From Clostridiaceae bacterium (GTDB lineage Bacteria; Bacillota; Clostridia; Oscillospirales; Acutalibacteraceae), in NCBI GenBank assembly GCA_016295355.1, contig JAEDLK010000031.1, positions 1-13,833 of the forward strand: a DNA stretch of 13,833 nt, given 5' to 3'. The notes beneath the pieces were generated by a model that made no database searches, was not told where the DNA came from, and saw nothing but the letters and a program-made list of their open reading frames with translations. The stretch's first letter is position 1, and each line of letters begins with the position of its first letter. Made by a program: the position numbers and the translations under genes. Positions 6,705 to 13,833 of the stretch are shown here, piece after piece.

Positions 6705-7482
6705 ATCGGTATAGCTTCCCAACCAAGCGATTTTGTAAGGAAAAAGGTAATATTCGGCCTAAAAAAACAAAAAGACGATATTTAACTCCTACTACATAAA
6801 ACAAAGTCGGACGCTTGGCTGAAACGGCTTTTAGTATCACACAAGCCACCGTGGTCGGTGACAAACCTTTTTGTTCATCCTCCTCCATCTTTTCGACGGC
6901 ACGGTGCATCGTTTCGTAGACATCGGCACCGTTTGTGCCTTTGCGGCGTGAATTGGTAAAACCGGTTCTCACATCGCCCGGCATCACACAGGATACCCGC
7001 ACGCCAATCGGTTGCAGTTCATTGGCCAGTGACGATGCCAGACTATTGACAGCCGCCTTGGAAGCCGAATAAAAGGACTGAAACGGAATAGAAAAAACAG
7101 CGGCAACTGAGCTGACAAACACCACCCGGCCCTTAGTCTCCCGTAAATAGACAAGCGATGCTTTAACACAGCGAAACGCCCCGAAAAAGTTAACATCAAA
7201 CTGCTCTTTTGCCTCGGTTAACTCGGTAAACTCTACAGGCCCGGAAATGCCGAAGCCAGCATTACAGACCAATAAATCCAACCGGCCGGTTTCTTCAATA
7301 ACCTGCAGCAGCGCCCGCTGTAGAGAAGCCTCATCAACCACATCCACACTAATGTGATGAATTTGACCGTCATTCTCACCGCTACGGCTAAAATCGTAAA
7401 CCGTATATCCCTTTTGGTCAAGCAAACGAGCGGTCTCCTTTCCAATACCACTCGAAGCTCCGGTTACAATAGCTGTTTTCAT
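6703..7482 (-). CDS. Short-chain dehydrogenase/reductase (SDR), unknown substrate
   Basis: A 259-residue classical SDR with an NAD(P)-binding Rossmann fold. TGASSGIG (7-14) is the cofactor glycine motif, NAG is at 74-76, and Asn98 lies in the helix-4 position. Ser124/Ser125 in VFVSSVAA and YSASK (Tyr138, Lys142) supply the catalytic residues. DFSRS (30-34) after the second strand suggests NADP preference, a weak inference. The family reduces or oxidises many carbonyl and alcohol substrates, and nothing here identifies the substrate. ATG 7482 is chosen over the longer frame from 7605 because AAAAGGA lies at 7493-7499 and the protein then begins MKTAIVTGASSGIG, as SDRs normally do. It is the last gene of the minus-strand cluster and ends on the bidirectional terminator. 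Confidence 0.9.
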   Translation of the reverse strand: MKTAIVTGASSGIGKETARLLDQKGYTVYDFSRSGENDGQIHHISVDVVDEASLQRALLQVIEETGRLDLLVCNAGFGISGPVEFTELTEAKEQFDVNFFGAFRCVKASLVYLRETKGRVVFVSSVAAVFSIPFQSFYSASKAAVNSLASSLANELQPIGVRVSCVMPGDVRTGFTNSRRKGTNGADVYETMHRAVEKMEEDEQKGLSPTTVACVILKAVSAKRPTLFYVVGVKYRLFVFLGRILPFSLQNRLVGKLYR

Positions 7483-7511
7483 ATGCCAAACATCCTTTTC
7501 GAAAATCATTC

Positions 7512-7820
7512 TTAAAACCGACACCAACGCTTTAGGCCAAACGGCACACTTCCCTGTTCGTTTGGATAGGCGCTGTAAAGAGACAAGTGCGTTTGAACCG
7601 CCCAAACACGAAAAATCGGTTTGTTATCAGAGAACGCATCACATATCGGCGCCAGAGCTTTCCCTAATGTAATGGCTAACATGACTCCATTTTCGGCCTT
7701 TTTTCTATACACCGAAACGTCCGGAATCAAGGTGCTCTGAAAACCGTTTCCGTGCAAAATGTACCGGGTCGCTATAAAAGATTTGGACGGCCTCAACCGT
7801 CTTTTCACGCTTTCCGTCAA
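7512..7820 (-). pseudogene. Open second-frame stretch, possible 3' part of a frameshifted gene
   Basis: A reading frame stays open from 7820 to a TAA at 7512-7514, one base out of register with the small gene at 7977-7705. It is the only minus-strand frame open through 7705-7512, and its stop leaves 29 nt to the SDR start, a normal operon spacing. It has no convincing ribosome binding site of its own. It could be the lost C-terminal half of the upstream gene (about 155 residues if joined) or simply untranslated DNA. The residues match no family I recognise. Confidence 0.3.
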
Positions 7821-7977
7821 AGGTCACATGAATAAACCACTGTGGTTCTGTAGGTGCGTCATTGAGGCATGACGACACTGTACCGACAGACAAAGGGGCA
7901 ATCATGCTCCGGCACATAGGAAAACTGATTCCCGATTCCTTCCAAAGAGTTTGAAGAATATGGCTGATAAAAACCAT
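7705..7977 (-). CDS. Small hypothetical protein, possibly truncated by a frameshift
   Basis: An unrecognised 90-residue product, beginning MVFISHILQTLWKES and ending LDSGRFGV. The start at 7977 has an AAAAGGA ribosome binding site at 7987-7993, 9 nt upstream, better than the ATG at 8034 that leads into a Cys-rich stretch (DCCCGCF). There is no signal peptide or membrane helix. It lies 72 nt after the DUF4037 gene and is probably co-transcribed with it. The reading frame ends early, while a second frame continues to 7512, so an intact relative may be longer. Function unknown. Confidence 0.45.
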   Translation of the reverse strand: MVFISHILQTLWKESGISFPMCRSMIAPLSVGTVSSCLNDAPTEPQWFIHVTFDGKREKTVEAVQIFYSDPVHFARKRFSEHLDSGRFGV

Positions 7978-8049
7978 AGCCTTTATTCCTTTTACAAAAC
8001 ACCCACAGCAACAGTCAAAAAAATCCAACATCAACCAAGGATTAGGTCA

Positions 8050-8988
8050 TCAAACGCCGTCTAATAAAGAAAGCTGTCGCAGTGCACGGCTTTTAATGCC
8101 ATCCGTGATACATTGTGCATGGAGTGACAAATCATGCCCCTGCCGATCGCTGATGCCCTGACGGCGGTATTCAGTCGCCAACACATCGGCAATCGCCTCC
8201 ATGCTTTCAAGCTTTGCCGATGCTTCCGCATCTGTATTGCCCATTTCAGTTAGGCCGATCAGGGAATCTTTTAATTCACAAAGGCATGGCAAATCCTCCA
8301 TACCCCGATACACCCATTTATAAAACGGTTCATAGCGGTTATTCAGCAAATAGACACTGGAGATAGCATGGGTCACAAAGACAAAGACTGCTAATTGGGC
8401 AGCACCGGACTGCCCGCGCTCTATGCACCGACCGTAATTATACTGACCGGCCTGCGCCATAAATCCGGCATGAGCCGCCAGCTTTTTTAAGCGGACATCC
8501 TCCGGATACCCCTTTTTTAGCACCGAACGAACCGCCGAAAAAGTACCTAAATCATCCCGAAAGAGTTCGCCGTTACAGGCGCACGCCAAAGAATGTGGCG
8601 ATATATACAGCCATTGTTCCTCGCTGTTTGGCGCATACGGTGTCCCGAGAAAACGGGTATAAAAGGCATCAATGGTCAACACACCGTGACGGCTGCCGCC
8701 GACCGGTGCCAATTTCAGCCGATTGACACCATCAAAGATGTTTGGTAATCGACGATAGGCCTTTTCCAGTGCAAAACCGAACGAGGCTTCATCCTCTCTG
8801 GACAGCCACAAGCAAAAGCCAGGCTCAAAGTCATGATCCCGTGACAAAGCATCATCATAACCGAAGCATTCCGAGCCCTCGCCGACAAGACCTACAGCAA
8901 TTCGATCGGCCACCTCTGCAAAAGACTCTTCTATCATCGCCCGGCCGTATGTTTCATAATAGGCCCTGGCCAGTTCAAGCCCCTGCAT
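8050..8988 (-). CDS. DUF4037 domain protein, nucleotidyltransferase-like fold
   Basis: A 312-residue protein of the DUF4037 family. Its N-terminal part carries GEGSECFGYDDALSRDHDF (about 36-54). This resembles the GS...DxD catalytic core of polymerase-beta-type nucleotidyltransferases, with Gly38-Ser39 and the acidic pair Asp51/Asp53. The remainder (about 160-312) looks mostly helical and holds the conserved MAQAGQYNYGRC stretch. No reaction has been assigned to the family that I know of; nucleotidyl transfer is inferred from fold and motif only. Its ATG overlaps the end of the upstream TPR gene by 14 bp and lacks a well-spaced ribosome binding site (GGAAAGGG is about 12 nt away), so translation is probably coupled. 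TPR and DUF4037 genes next to each other are, from memory, a recurring arrangement in Clostridia. Confidence 0.8.
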   Translation of the reverse strand: MQGLELARAYYETYGRAMIEESFAEVADRIAVGLVGEGSECFGYDDALSRDHDFEPGFCLWLSREDEASFGFALEKAYRRLPNIFDGVNRLKLAPVGGSRHGVLTIDAFYTRFLGTPYAPNSEEQWLYISPHSLACACNGELFRDDLGTFSAVRSVLKKGYPEDVRLKKLAAHAGFMAQAGQYNYGRCIERGQSGAAQLAVFVFVTHAISSVYLLNNRYEPFYKWVYRGMEDLPCLCELKDSLIGLTEMGNTDAEASAKLESMEAIADVLATEYRRQGISDRQGHDLSLHAQCITDGIKSRALRQLSLLDGV

Positions 8989-9781
8989 AAATGGATGCCG
9001 CCCTTTCCGTTAGTTCCTTTGCTCTGACAAAAAAGCCGAAGTAATCGAAGGACGGGGCGCATTTGGTACAAACAAAAGCATAATAGCTGTTCCTTGGTAA
9101 CCGTTCATCTTCAAGACAGGCATCGGCTTTTGTCAGCATCTCGACAATTTCCGGCGCTAAACTACCTTTCCATGCTTCATATAAATGAGCGGCATTTACA
9201 TAGGTCACAGCACAATCTGCCAAACCGGCCGGAGTTTGTTGCATAATCTCCAATGCCTGTTGATAGAAAGACAGTGCTTCCTCAAAACGGCCAAGATCGC
9301 AAAGCGTCAAAGCATAATTATTATAATAACCGCCCATCAGGCTGTCATCGGGTTTCAAATACCGCCGATAAACGGTTCCCACCGATTCATAAAGCGGTAG
9401 TGCCTCCTTCGGCTGATCAAACGCCTTGAGCGTGGTTGCAGCGTTAAGAAGGATGGTTGCCCCGGAAACACTCTCCGACAAGCCGAGAGATTCCACCTGC
9501 GTTACCGACTGTTGCACAGCCCACAGGCCCTTTTCCCTATCATTGGTGCGACGGTAAAACCCAAGCATTTCATTAAGAACAGACAGACGGCCTCGACGGT
9601 CATCAATCTGCTCAGCCTCGGCATACCAAAAGTCAATCAGCCTACCGGCACCGGGCAAATCGTTATGGGCGAAACAGTCATCCAATCGCTCCAAAAACCG
9701 CTCTATCGGAATCTTGCGGACAGCACGGGTACAACAATCTCTTCCGCCGTTATCGTTTTCCGTCATAATAGATTTTTCCAT
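8975..9781 (-). CDS. Tetratricopeptide repeat protein, partner of the DUF4037 gene
   Basis: A 268-residue soluble protein with TPR-like helical repeats. Units are recognisable at about 108-141 (AATTLKAFDQPKEALPLYESV), 151-184 (NNYALTLCDLGRFEEALSFY), and 191-224, with weaker helical pairs on either side. TPR proteins act as docking scaffolds, so a role in binding the downstream DUF4037 protein or a shared target is a reasonable guess. There is a CTKC motif near residue 238 and no signal peptide. AGGGGGA at 9788-9794 is 6 nt before the ATG. It is the first gene of the minus-strand cluster, directly behind a good promoter, and its stop lies inside the next gene. Confidence 0.78.
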   Translation of the reverse strand: MEKSIMTENDNGGRDCCTRAVRKIPIERFLERLDDCFAHNDLPGAGRLIDFWYAEAEQIDDRRGRLSVLNEMLGFYRRTNDREKGLWAVQQSVTQVESLGLSESVSGATILLNAATTLKAFDQPKEALPLYESVGTVYRRYLKPDDSLMGGYYNNYALTLCDLGRFEEALSFYQQALEIMQQTPAGLADCAVTYVNAAHLYEAWKGSLAPEIVEMLTKADACLEDERLPRNSYYAFVCTKCAPSFDYFGFFVRAKELTERAASIYAGA

Positions 9782-9813
9782 CCTAAATCCCCCTATCTGT
9801 TTGCACTGGTTTT

Positions 9814-9842
9814 ATCATAACACACTCCTTTGCAGAGTGCAA
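9814..9842 (-). promoter_or_regulatory. Predicted sigma-A promoter of the TPR-DUF4037 cluster
   Basis: On the minus strand TTGCAC (9837-9842) and TATGAT (9814-9819) are 17 bp apart. Initiation near 9807 would leave a leader of about 25 nt. The spacer holds a short inverted repeat, GCACTC...GAGTG, that could be an operator. Confidence 0.6.
9823..9839. repeat. Short inverted repeat in the TPR promoter spacer
   Basis: CACTC (9823-9827) and GAGTG (9835-9839) are 7 nt apart and overlap the -35 box and spacer. This is an operator candidate for an unknown regulator; the arms are short enough to occur by chance. Confidence 0.3.
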
Positions 9843-9847
9843 GATAT

Positions 9848-9883
9848 AAAACTAAAACCGTATGTTTCGGGAAACATACGGTT
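9848..9883 (-). terminator. Intrinsic terminator of the DUF4838-GH2 transcript
   Basis: AACCGTATGTTTC (9856-9868) and GAAACATACGGTT (9871-9883) are perfectly complementary, giving about 12 bp with a CGGG loop. The minus strand continues as TTTTAGTTTT. The hairpin begins 17 nt after the GH2 stop and separates it from the TPR promoter. Confidence 0.85.
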
Positions 9884-9900
9884 AAGTTACATTATATAAA

Positions 9901-12219
9901 TTACAGATCAATGGTCAAATAGGTCTTGCCCAACCGTTCGGCCTCGGCAAACACCTCAACGGTTTTTTGTTCTTCTTTTGTCACCTTAACAGCAACCGAA
10001 ATACGGCCGCCGCGCATCTTGCGGTTCGGCACATACGGCGGAACATGGTCACAAACATCCGAGCCCGTTCCGGCTACCGTGCAACCGCTCCCGGTAAAGA
10101 AGTGAACAAAATCGGTGGCGTCCGGCACTTCCCGACCATTAGCATCAACGGCATAGCAGGTTACCAATGCCATGTCGCCCAGCTTGTGAACATTGTCATT
10201 ATCACAACGCAGCCGAATGGCCACAGGCTCACCCGTGGTCACCTGTTCGTCATGGGCCACCTCTTGACCTTTCTGATAACCAACCACACGCAAAGTGCCC
10301 GGCTCATACTTGACCATCCATTCACCGTGACCGTATGGCTCAATGGCTTTTCTGCCCAAGGAGGCACCATTCAAGAACAGCTCGAGTGTATCGCAGTTGG
10401 TGTAAGCCAACACACGAATCGAGCGACCCTCCATGCCCTTCCAATTCCAATGAGGCATTAAATGCACCATCGGTTTATCGCCCCAGTGGGAGAGATTTTG
10501 ATAGAAGGCATCTTTCTTTTGCAGAAACATATCAATGGCACCCGACTGTGAGCACAGACGCGGCCATCTGGTTTCGCCACGATGTTCAAAGGCGATCCAC
10601 TGATAGGCTCCCATCACCCATTCTCGCTCCATCATGAATTGCCAGGTAAACTCACGGCCGGCAAAGCCAATGGTGTAGTTATGGTCATACGCCGCATAGT
10701 ATCCCTGTGCGGCCGTATCGTCGTCGTAATAATGCGCGCGAGAGGTGCTGTTTGCACTGCATTCAGAGGCAAAAATCGGCTTGTTCGGGTACCTCTTGTG
10801 AATCTCGTCATACGATTGTGTTTGATAATTGATGCCGATGACATCCTGATTGGCATAGACGGTCGCCTCAAGAGGATGGTCAACAGCACTCATCAAAAAG
10901 CGCTGATCGTCCAGCTTCCTGGCAAAAGCATACATCGTTGCATTGATTCTCCGACCTACATCGGTGCAGTGATGCGGTTCTTCATTACCAAGCGACCAGA
11001 AGAACACGCTGGGACGGTTACGATCCCGTTTCATCACCATTTCCAGTTGAGCCAGCCCCTCATCGCTTGACTCGAACCAACGGGTTTCATCCATGACGAT
11101 CATGCCTACCTCATCCAAAGCGTCCATGGTGGCAGCCGGGTGTGGATAATGACTGCAACGGTAGCCGTTGGCGCCCATATCCTTAATCATTTGTACCTTA
11201 TAATGCAAAATGTTATCCGGCACGGCCAAGCCGGTCAGACCGAAGTCCTGGTGAGCACAAACGCCCTTGATTTTGACATGACGACCGTTTAAGAAGAACC
11301 CCTTGTCCGGATCACAGTAAGCGGTACGGAAGCCGATGCGCACGCTGTCGGCGTCACACACCTTTTCACCGTTTTTGACCGTGGTCTTAACCGTATATAA
11401 TACCGGAGAATCGATATCCCAAAGGGCGGGATCGGTCACCGTTATTTTAGAGTGGATGACACCCTTATCCTTAGGTGCAACGATCACAGAAGCACTGGCA
11501 ACCGCCACCGTTCGGCCGTTGGCATCCAGCAACTCGCTGACAGCGGTCAGGCGTTTCGGCCGACCGGCATACAGTTCATTGCGCACCGTTGTTTCAAACA
11601 GGACATCCCAGGTATGTTCATCGCGTTTTACGGGTTTTGCGTAAATGCCGTACAAATCAAGACACAGTCGATCGGTCTTGCATAGCCACACATTGCGATA
11701 GATGCCGCCGCCTTGATACCACCAACCCTCATATTCATCGGTATTCACATACACAGCCAAAACATTTTCTCTGTCATAGCGAACCACATCGGTGATGTCC
11801 ACCTCAAAGGAAGTGTAACCACAGAAATTGTGCTTCATCAAAGAGCCGTTAACATACACGGTTGCATGGGTGGCCACGCCCTCAAAGAAAAGCGTAATCC
11901 GCTTGTCTTGATCGGCTTCATCCAACTTAAAATGTTTGCGGTACCAGGCGTTTTTGTTCTCAAAAAAGCCGTGCGTTTCGCTTTGATGACGTTGGGGCAC
12001 CTGATGAATGATATAATCATGCGGAAGACACACGGTTTCCCAACCGGGTTCACTCGTCCAGGCACTTTCATCATCCCGGCAACTATCCGATGCCGGTCCA
12101 AAGGATTTCCGGGTTGTTTTCGATTGAGCGTAAGCCGTATTCTTGTTGGTGGTACGGGCCACCTCAATATCACCCTCATGAAAACGCCAGTCTTGGTTAA
12201 ACAAGATTTTTTCTCTCAT
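9901..12219 (-). CDS. Glycoside hydrolase family 2, beta-galactosidase type, with DUF4982 domain
   Basis: A 772-residue cytoplasmic enzyme (no signal peptide) with GH2 architecture: an N-terminal sugar-binding jelly roll (about 1-195), an immunoglobulin-like domain (to about 298), a TIM barrel (about 300-580), and a DUF4982-type domain followed by a last beta domain. In the barrel, SLGNEEPHH gives the acid/base Glu413 and FASECSAN the nucleophile Glu486. GANGYRCSHYPH is the usual substrate-site segment. The family hydrolyses terminal beta-linked galactose, glucuronate or mannose; DUF4982 proteins are mostly called beta-galactosidases, but specificity is not proved here. The start at 12219 is set by GGGAGGGAG (12224-12232); the ATG at 12234 precedes that site. 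It lies 49 nt after the DUF4838 gene, likely in one operon. Confidence 0.9.
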   Translation of the reverse strand: MREKILFNQDWRFHEGDIEVARTTNKNTAYAQSKTTRKSFGPASDSCRDDESAWTSEPGWETVCLPHDYIIHQVPQRHQSETHGFFENKNAWYRKHFKLDEADQDKRITLFFEGVATHATVYVNGSLMKHNFCGYTSFEVDITDVVRYDRENVLAVYVNTDEYEGWWYQGGGIYRNVWLCKTDRLCLDLYGIYAKPVKRDEHTWDVLFETTVRNELYAGRPKRLTAVSELLDANGRTVAVASASVIVAPKDKGVIHSKITVTDPALWDIDSPVLYTVKTTVKNGEKVCDADSVRIGFRTAYCDPDKGFFLNGRHVKIKGVCAHQDFGLTGLAVPDNILHYKVQMIKDMGANGYRCSHYPHPAATMDALDEVGMIVMDETRWFESSDEGLAQLEMVMKRDRNRPSVFFWSLGNEEPHHCTDVGRRINATMYAFARKLDDQRFLMSAVDHPLEATVYANQDVIGINYQTQSYDEIHKRYPNKPIFASECSANSTSRAHYYDDDTAAQGYYAAYDHNYTIGFAGREFTWQFMMEREWVMGAYQWIAFEHRGETRWPRLCSQSGAIDMFLQKKDAFYQNLSHWGDKPMVHLMPHWNWKGMEGRSIRVLAYTNCDTLELFLNGASLGRKAIEPYGHGEWMVKYEPGTLRVVGYQKGQEVAHDEQVTTGEPVAIRLRCDNDNVHKLGDMALVTCYAVDANGREVPDATDFVHFFTGSGCTVAGTGSDVCDHVPPYVPNRKMRGGRISVAVKVTKEEQKTVEVFAEAERLGKTYLTIDL

Positions 12220-12268
12220 AAAACTCCCTCCCATTTATCGACCATTCATCACAATCAGCAAATAATGA

Positions 12269-13833
12269 TTATCTATACCACTCGTTTAAGCCAGCCTCAA
12301 TGCGCAGGGCATCCACAACACGGTGCACCGCCGGTTCAATAGAGAAGGCATAGTCAATCAGTTGCTTATAGAGCTCTCTGACCTTTTCATTGCCGCTACC
12401 ATTGTGGTCAGCCTCAAACACCAAAGCATAACGCTTGGCGATTTCACGGTGATACAACAGGTACTCCCAAGACTTTTTGCAGGTGATATGGGTCTGCCGA
12501 TTCATGTTTTCCTCTATCATCGGCAAGGCAGAATCGGCCAGTTCATAGGCCTTGCGAGCCAGTGACGCCATCTTCTTATCGGTCAGTTTGGGTCCGTTAT
12601 CCTTACCGCCGCCGTACCGAGGAGCACTATAGGCCGTCAGCTTTTCAAGATACGCCTTGGCCTGCTTCCATCCCTCACCGAAGGAAGCTCTATAATAGTC
12701 ATCAACTGCCGTCTTATAGTCGGCCGTTTTATCCCACAAAGCCACAGCCATCATATTCATGGGCAGGTTAGTGGGCATACCGAAGCGTTGCGGCTGACAG
12801 CTTGCGTAACCATTGCATTCAATTTTGTCAAGGTTTTGGCAATCAAAGAAAATAGAATGGCTGATGCCGGCATAGCCCAGTTCCCTGACACAGCCCGACC
12901 ACAGATGATAGTCAAAGTCCAAAATATCGCCGGTATAGGCCTTTCTCCAGGCGCGAAGCATCTGCACATTGCCGGCCATATCGCCCGGATAGCTGTTGTG
13001 ATTCAGATTAAACGGTCTGATGGGAGTTTTGGGATTCATGTCCGTGTTGTCAATGGTGGTGAAGAAATTACGGGTAATAGGTGCAAATTCCATGAGGAAA
13101 CGATCCGGATTCTTAACTTTGCTTACTGTAGGTGCCCAAAGGGTGTCCACATAGGCCGCCAGCATCAATCTGTTTTTAAGACCTTTTTTGGTCAGTTTCT
13201 CATCCATCTCATTGATGATGTCCACCATCCAGTCAGACGGTGTCTTTTTGCGACAGGCATCGCATTCACAATGGTTGTTTTCGCCGTCGGCAAAGGTAAC
13301 ATCAACAAAGGTTGTATTCGGGTGGCTTTCACAATATGCCACAACTGCATCGGCAATAGTGTGTCTAACTTCCGGATTGGAATAACACAGCTGAACTGCA
13401 GACGGCGCACCATTCTTAGGCAAGCCTCTCTTGCCGTCCTTCATGGCAATATAACTCAAATATTTCGGATCCAAATCGCTGTCTTTAAGCCCTCTGGCCG
13501 TGTCAGACACCCCAAACGGAATGCAGGTCCAACCGTGACCGACCGCCATGTGAATCATGGAACGCTTCGCAATTTCTTCGCAAATCATGTTTTCTACATG
13601 ATCTGCTTGTTCCAGCGTAAAACTTTCCTTTTGCTCGTAAGCCGGATTCTTTTCATGATTATACCAACGCTTATAGAAAAGATGGGAGCTGAAGAATTGC
13701 ATAAAGTAACTGTTGAGCCCTACCTTCGGCATCCATTCAATCATGTTAATGGCATGCTCGGCACCGGTGGCGCCTTCAATGCAGACATTGCGATAACGAT
13801 AAGATGCGGCCTCACAGACGCTGACGCAACACT
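12269..13833 (-). CDS. DUF4838 domain protein, 5' end outside window
   Basis: A reading frame with no stop up to the right edge gives 520 residues. Codons before the internal ATG at 13744 encode EGATGAEHAIN, which flows into NMIEWMPKVGLNSYF, so that ATG is not the true start and the N-terminus is missing. The GENNHCECDACRKKTPSDW segment (Cys-x-Cys-x2-Cys) and PEVRHTIADAVVAYC before it identify DUF4838, an uncharacterised family of gut bacteria often found near carbohydrate-active enzymes. The barrel-like layout (DVTFADGENN, LAAYVDTLWAP) resembles glycoside hydrolases of the GH20/GH67 type, so a glycan-related role is likely but no activity is established. The protein precedes the GH2 gene by 49 nt on the same strand. 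Confidence 0.8.
   Translation of the reverse strand, partial: CCVSVCEAASYRYRNVCIEGATGAEHAINMIEWMPKVGLNSYFMQFFSSHLFYKRWYNHEKNPAYEQKESFTLEQADHVENMICEEIAKRSMIHMAVGHGWTCIPFGVSDTARGLKDSDLDPKYLSYIAMKDGKRGLPKNGAPSAVQLCYSNPEVRHTIADAVVAYCESHPNTTFVDVTFADGENNHCECDACRKKTPSDWMVDIINEMDEKLTKKGLKNRLMLAAYVDTLWAPTVSKVKNPDRFLMEFAPITRNFFTTIDNTDMNPKTPIRPFNLNHNSYPGDMAGNVQMLRAWRKAYTGDILDFDYHLWSGCVRELGYAGISHSIFFDCQNLDKIECNGYASCQPQRFGMPTNLPMNMMAVALWDKTADYKTAVDDYYRASFGEGWKQAKAYLEKLTAYSAPRYGGGKDNGPKLTDKKMASLARKAYELADSALPMIEENMNRQTHITCKKSWEYLLYHREIAKRYALVFEADHNGSGNEKVRELYKQLIDYAFSIEPAVHRVVDALRIEAGLNEWYR

Noticed and set aside
7483..7605. 41-residue N-terminal extension of the SDR
   Set aside because: It shows no SDR homology, while a good ribosome binding site and the canonical Rossmann start lie at 7482.
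9821..9842. CIRCE-like HrcA operator (GCACTC...GAGTG)
   Set aside because: The gap is 7 nt rather than the strict 9, the outer TTA/TAA bases are missing, and no chaperone gene follows.
11713..12342. 209-codon plus-strand reading frame opposite the GH2 gene
   Set aside because: It is antisense to conserved GH2 sequence and crosses into the DUF4838 gene. Composition alone explains it.
13742..13744. ATG at 13744 as the start of the DUF4838 gene
   Set aside because: The frame continues upstream without a stop to the window edge and encodes family-like sequence (EGATGAEHAIN), so the gene is cut by the window rather than starting here.

Overview
The window looks like chromosomal DNA of a spore-forming or spore-lineage Clostridia (Bacillota), probably a gut-associated Oscillospirales-type organism. 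The pointers are a YunB-type sporulation protein, TmcAL in place of the enterobacterial ac4C enzyme, strong AGGAGG-type ribosome binding sites, near-balanced base composition, and DUF4037, DUF4838 and DUF4982-containing GH2 proteins that are common in gut Firmicutes. This placement is inference; there is no rRNA or species marker here. No tRNA, rRNA, CRISPR array, insertion sequence or phage gene was seen.

Layout, left to right. (1) 1-462, minus: the N-terminal end of a CopA-like copper P-type ATPase that runs off the left edge. It is divergent from (2) 594-1310, plus: tcdA, the tRNA t6A dehydratase, with a near-consensus promoter. tcdA converges on (3) a minus-strand ackA-galK pair (acetate kinase, then a divergent galactokinase-like GHMP kinase) ending in a hairpin terminator. 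(4) ackA is divergent from tmcAL (tRNA-Met cytidine acetate ligase), and the two predicted promoters face each other within about 80 bp. tmcAL is followed on the plus strand by a cytidylate-kinase-like gene and yunB. A terminator stands directly in front of yunB, and a sigma-E-like -10 sequence lies in its loop. (5) yunB converges on a minus-strand cluster at 9781-6703: TPR protein, DUF4037 nucleotidyltransferase-fold protein (14 bp overlap), a short unrecognised and possibly frameshifted gene, and an SDR oxidoreductase. The cluster has a good sigma-A promoter. (6) 9901 to the right edge, minus: a DUF4838 protein (5' end outside the window) followed by a cytoplasmic GH2 beta-galactosidase-type enzyme, closed by a strong terminator.

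Functionally, ackA (acetate production) sits beside tmcAL, whose enzyme consumes acetate to modify tRNA. galK, ackA and the GH2/DUF4838 pair fit a fermentative, glycan-using lifestyle. The least explained parts are the TPR-DUF4037 cluster, the substrate of the GHMP kinase, the DUF4838 protein, and the terminator/promoter element before yunB. Nothing here is clearly a new defence or mobile system.
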